From assembly GCF_000732615.1 (NCBI RefSeq), contig NZ_JPGL01000047.1, forward strand, positions 1-64,000: a stretch of DNA of 64,000 bases, read 5' to 3'. Below the pieces are notes generated by a model. It was not told the DNA's origin and made no database searches. It was given only the letters and a program-made list of their open reading frames with translations. The DNA is from Burkholderia paludis (lineage in GTDB: Bacteria > Pseudomonadota > Gammaproteobacteria > Burkholderiales > Burkholderiaceae). Both the position numbers and the translations under genes were made by a program. Position 1 is the stretch's first letter; every line of letters begins with the position of its first letter. This document shows, one piece after another, positions 61,064 through 64,000 of this stretch.

Positions 61064-62017
61064 ATGTCCGAAGTCCAGCACGCCGCTCACCCGTCTTCGC
61101 ATGCCTCGCACGCCGCGCCGCGCACGGCCGAGGTACCGCTCCAGCTTCGCCAGGTCGCCGGCCGGATCGGCGCCGAGATCGCCGGCGTCCGGCTGTCGGC
61201 CGCGCTCGACGACGCGACGTTCGACGCGGTCCAGGCCGCGCTGCTGCGCCACAAGGTGCTGTTCTTCCGCGGCCAGCAGCATCTCGACGACACCGCGCAG
61301 GAAGCGTTCGCGCGCCGCTTCGGCGACACCGTCGCCCATCCGACCGTGCCGTCCGTGGACGGCAGCGCGCACCTGCTCGAACTCGATTCCGCACACGGCG
61401 CCCGCGCGAATTCGTGGCACACCGACGTCACGTTCGTCGACGCGTACCCGAAGATCTCGATCCTGCGCGCGGTCGTGATTCCGCCGTTCGGCGGCGACAC
61501 CGTGTGGGCCAATACGGCCGCCGCCTACGCGCACCTTCCCGACCCGCTGCGCGCGCTCGCCGATACGCTGTGGGCGCTGCATACGAACGCATACGACTAC
61601 GCGTCGACGCATGCGCACGCCGACGATACGCAACTGAAGCGCTACCGCGAGGTGTTCACGTCGACCGTCTACGAAACCGAGCATCCGGTCGTGCGCGTCC
61701 ACCCGGAAACCGGCGAACGCACGCTCGTGCTCGGCCATTTCGTGCAGCGGCTCAAGGGGCTGTCCGCGCAGGATTCCGCGCACCTGCTGCAGGTGTTCCA
61801 TGAACACGTGACGCGCCTCGAGAACACCGTGCGCTGGAATTGGCAGGAGGGCGACGTCGCGATCTGGGACAACCGCGCGACGCAGCACTACGCGATCAAC
61901 GACTACGGCGATGCGCGCCGCGTCGTGCGCCGTGCGACCGTGCACGGCGACGTACCGGTCGGCATCGACGGCCGCCAGAGCGTCGTGCTGAAGGGGCCGG
62001 GCGCGACGCTGCAGTAA
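61064..62017 (+). CDS. atsK: Alpha-ketoglutarate-dependent dioxygenase, AtsK (alkylsulfatase) type
   Basis: The 317-residue protein has the TauD/TfdA fold with the iron site H119-x-D121 (SWHTDVTF) and distal H275 (NRATQHYAIND), and the 2-oxoglutarate-binding arginine region RRVVRRAT. Its segments GRIGAEIAGVRLSAALDDAT, FFRGQQHLDD and FTSTVYETEHPVVRVHPETG are close to the Pseudomonas putida alkylsulfatase AtsK, which oxidises alkyl sulfate esters to aldehyde and sulfate. It follows the ABC genes by 147 bases, probably in the same sulfur-starvation operon. Confidence 0.85.
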   Translation: MSEVQHAAHPSSHASHAAPRTAEVPLQLRQVAGRIGAEIAGVRLSAALDDATFDAVQAALLRHKVLFFRGQQHLDDTAQEAFARRFGDTVAHPTVPSVDGSAHLLELDSAHGARANSWHTDVTFVDAYPKISILRAVVIPPFGGDTVWANTAAAYAHLPDPLRALADTLWALHTNAYDYASTHAHADDTQLKRYREVFTSTVYETEHPVVRVHPETGERTLVLGHFVQRLKGLSAQDSAHLLQVFHEHVTRLENTVRWNWQEGDVAIWDNRATQHYAINDYGDARRVVRRATVHGDVPVGIDGRQSVVLKGPGATLQ

Positions 62018-62177
62018 CGCACGCCTTGCCGCGGCGACGCCGTTTCACGCGCGCCGCCGCGCCTGCCCCGCGCTCTACCGCCGGCGCTTCGACCATGCAC
62101 TTCCCGCCACCGGGCCGCCCCCTGCACGCGCAGCGATGTCGGCCGTCCTTCCCGTTCACTTCCGCCAGGAGCGTCGC

Positions 62178-63125
62178 ATGAGCGCCCTACCCGAACCCGC
62201 CGCCCAGCCGGTCGACGTGATTCCGCTGTCCGCCCATATCGGCGCGGAAATACGCGGCGTCGACCTCACGCAACCGTTGACCACGCCGCAGATCTCGGCC
62301 ATTCGCGCCGCGCTGCTGAAATGGCGCGTCATCTTCTTCCGCGAGCAATTCCTCACGCACGAGCAGCACGTCGCGTTCTCCGCGCAATTCGGCGAGCCGA
62401 CCGTCGGCCATCCGGTGTTCGGGCACGTCGACGGGCATCCGGCCGTCTATTCGGTCGCGAAGCACCGCAAGGCGACACGCTTCGACGGCGAGCCGGTACG
62501 CCGCCCGTGGACCGGCTGGCACACCGACGTGACGGCCGCCGTGAACCCGCCGTGGGCGTCGATCCTGCGCGGCGTGACGATCCCGCCGTACGGCGGCGAC
62601 ACTCACTGGACCAACCTCGTGCGCGCCTACGAAACGCTGTCCGCGCCGCTGCGCGGCTTCGTCGACGGCCTGCGCGGCATCCACCGCTTCACGCCGCCCG
62701 CCGGCGCGCGCGCCACCGGTGCGTTCGACGAGGCGGTCGGCCGCCGGCCGCTCGTGACCGAGCATCCGCTCGTGCGCGTCCACCCGGAGACCGGCGAGCG
62801 CGCGTTGTACGTGAGCCCGAGCTTCCTGAAGTCGATCGTCGGGCTGACGCCGCGCGAAAGCCAGGCGCTGCTCGAACTGCTGTGGGAGCACGTGACGCGG
62901 CCGGAATTCACGATCCGCTTCAAGTGGGAGCCGCGCAGCATCGCGTTCTGGGACAACCGCGCGACCGCGCATCTCGCGCCCGTCGACATCTTCGATCTCG
63001 ACTTCGACCGCCAGCTCTACCGCACCACGCTCGCCGGCGATGTGCCGGTCGGCCCCGACGGACGGCCGTCGGTCGCGCTCGAAGGCTCGCCGGTCGAGGC
63101 GGCGGCGGCCATCGCGCTGAACTGA
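62178..63125 (+). CDS. Alpha-ketoglutarate-dependent dioxygenase, TauD/TfdA family
   Basis: The 315-residue protein has the iron site H115-x-D117 (TGWHTDVTA) and distal H265 (NRATAHLAPVD), with the 2-oxoglutarate arginine in RQLYRTT. It shares the TauD fold with the AtsK-like protein just upstream but differs over most of its length, so it likely acts on another sulfonate, sulfate ester or related compound. ATG 62178 follows AGGAGCGTC. It is the last gene of the operon; a bidirectional hairpin follows. Confidence 0.87.
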   Translation: MSALPEPAAQPVDVIPLSAHIGAEIRGVDLTQPLTTPQISAIRAALLKWRVIFFREQFLTHEQHVAFSAQFGEPTVGHPVFGHVDGHPAVYSVAKHRKATRFDGEPVRRPWTGWHTDVTAAVNPPWASILRGVTIPPYGGDTHWTNLVRAYETLSAPLRGFVDGLRGIHRFTPPAGARATGAFDEAVGRRPLVTEHPLVRVHPETGERALYVSPSFLKSIVGLTPRESQALLELLWEHVTRPEFTIRFKWEPRSIAFWDNRATAHLAPVDIFDLDFDRQLYRTTLAGDVPVGPDGRPSVALEGSPVEAAAAIALN

Positions 63126-63173
63126 TACGCGGCCGGCCGTCCGGACCGGCCGTCGAACCGGCCCTCCCGACCT

Positions 63174-63199
63174 GCGCCGGCGCGCCCACGCGCCGGCGC
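63174..63199. terminator. Hairpin between convergent genes
   Basis: A perfect 11-bp stem, GCGCCGGCGCG with CGCGCCGGCGC, closes on the 4-base loop CCCA. It lies between the stop codons of the dioxygenase (63125) and the converging binding-protein gene (63208) and could serve both strands, though neither side has a strong T-run. Confidence 0.55.
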
Positions 63200-63207
63200 C
63201 GCCTCCG

Positions 63208-64000
63208 TCAATCCAGCCACACGCCGTCGAAGCGGTGCCCGCCGAGCGGCGAGAACGTCAGGCCGTGGACGCGTTTGGACACCGGCAGCGACACGATCGA
63301 CGTCGCGATCGGCGTGAACGGCACCTGATCCTTGAACACGACCTGCGCCTGTTCGTACAGCGCCGTGCGCTTCGCGACGTCCGGGTTCGAGCGCGCCGCG
63401 TCCACCAGCCGTTCGAAGTCCTGATTGCACCACTTCGCGAGATTGCTGCCGTGCACCGCGTCGCAGCCGAGCAGCGTACCGAGCCAGTTGTCGGGATCGC
63501 CGTTGTCGCCCGACCAGCCGTACAGGATCGCGTCGTGCTGGCCGTCGTGCTTCGCGCGGCGGTTGTATTCGCCCCATTCGTAGCTGACGATCTTCGCGCG
63601 TACGCCGATCTTCGCCCAGTCCTGCTGGATCAGCTGCGCCATCAGCTGCGCATTCGGGTTGTACGGGCGCTGCACGGGCATCGCCCACAGCGTCAGGTCG
63701 AAGCCGTTCGGGAAGCCGGCCTGCGCGAGCAGCGCCTTCGCGGCGGCCGGATCGCGCGGCGCATCCTTCAGGCGCGGGTTGTACGACCATTGCGACGGCG
63801 GCATCGGGTTCGTCGCGATCTTCGCGTCGCCGTTGAACACCGTCTTCACGATCGCCGACTTGTCGATCGCGATGTCGAGCGCGCGCCGCACGTCGACGCG
63901 ATCGAGCGGCGCATGCTGCGTGTTGTACGCGACGAAACCGACGTTGAAGCCCATCCCCGAGAACAGCGTCAGCTTCGGGTCGCGCCGCACCGTGTCGAGA
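63208..64000 (-). CDS. Peptide/nickel-type ABC substrate-binding protein (SBP_bac_5), C-terminal part
   Basis: The gene enters from the right edge, so its N-terminus and signal peptide are missing; about 264 residues are present. The segment FNVGFVAYNTQHAPLDRVDVRRALDIAIDK and the later YPF-like YNPNAQLMAQLIQQDWAKIGV are typical of DppA/OppA-class proteins. TLLGCDAVHGSNLAKWCNQDFERL includes two cysteines, as in DppA. It would bind dipeptides or similar solutes in the periplasm. The final FSPLGGHRFDGVWLD matches the usual C-terminus. Confidence 0.88.
   Translation of the reverse strand, partial: LDTVRRDPKLTLFSGMGFNVGFVAYNTQHAPLDRVDVRRALDIAIDKSAIVKTVFNGDAKIATNPMPPSQWSYNPRLKDAPRDPAAAKALLAQAGFPNGFDLTLWAMPVQRPYNPNAQLMAQLIQQDWAKIGVRAKIVSYEWGEYNRRAKHDGQHDAILYGWSGDNGDPDNWLGTLLGCDAVHGSNLAKWCNQDFERLVDAARSNPDVAKRTALYEQAQVVFKDQVPFTPIATSIVSLPVSKRVHGLTFSPLGGHRFDGVWLD

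Noticed and set aside
1..64000. CRISPR arrays, tRNA/rRNA genes, insertion sequences and prophage genes
   Set aside because: No regularly spaced repeats longer than the short tandem units noted, no transposase or integrase motifs and no tRNA-like cloverleaf were seen on either strand.

Overview
The window is GC-rich (close to 70% by eye), densely coded and has no tRNA, rRNA, insertion sequence or CRISPR array that I can see. Protein sequences, codon use and gene content (WspF/WspR homologues, many LysR/IclR-controlled catabolic and transport cassettes) suggest a Burkholderia, most likely of the B. cepacia complex and probably from a secondary replicon. That placement is inference from recognised protein families, not from a database search.

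Layout. 1-7204: end of an aldehyde dehydrogenase gene, a GNAT acetyltransferase, a TauR-like MocR regulator, an NTF2-like protein, then the sulfoacetaldehyde operon xsc-pta-tauE. 7298-10931: a CobS/CobT pair with a divergent IclR regulator. 10964-15648: a three-subunit cytoplasmic molybdoenzyme that I read as SoeABC sulfite dehydrogenase. 15871-22366: an amino-acid permease with an FAD amine oxidase, then a GMC oxidoreductase with an MHS-type transporter, facing an IclR regulator (22550-23374). 23439-27821: small unknown proteins and the DUF969-DUF979-DUF2891 membrane cassette. 28195-32567: wspF, wspR and a GGDEF-EAL protein (c-di-GMP signalling). 32904-35898: LysR regulator and Tat-exported sulfatase. 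35944-37338: a lone ComEC-like metallo-beta-lactamase-fold protein whose base composition looks foreign. 37549-41171: haloacid dehalogenase, a cysteine-less DksA relative and Kup. 41301-46280: LysR/MHS transporter/mmsA/mmsB. 46414-50785: lipoprotein, then an NCS1 permease, an Asp/Glu-racemase-superfamily enzyme and a LysR regulator. 50818-54394: AEC transporter, DHA2 efflux pump and divergent LysR. 54698-57049: two membrane glycosyltransferases. 57242-63125: an ABC importer with two alpha-ketoglutarate dioxygenases for sulfate-ester/sulfonate sulfur. 63208-64000: C-terminal part of a peptide-type solute-binding protein.

A sulfur theme links distant parts. Xsc splits sulfoacetaldehyde to acetyl phosphate and sulfite, Pta makes acetyl-CoA, TauE-type permease can export sulfite, and SoeABC can oxidise it to sulfate. 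The 57-63 kb cluster and the exported sulfatase would release sulfur from organic sulfate esters or sulfonates. Several regulators sit divergently to their likely targets, and candidate operators are visible in those gaps.
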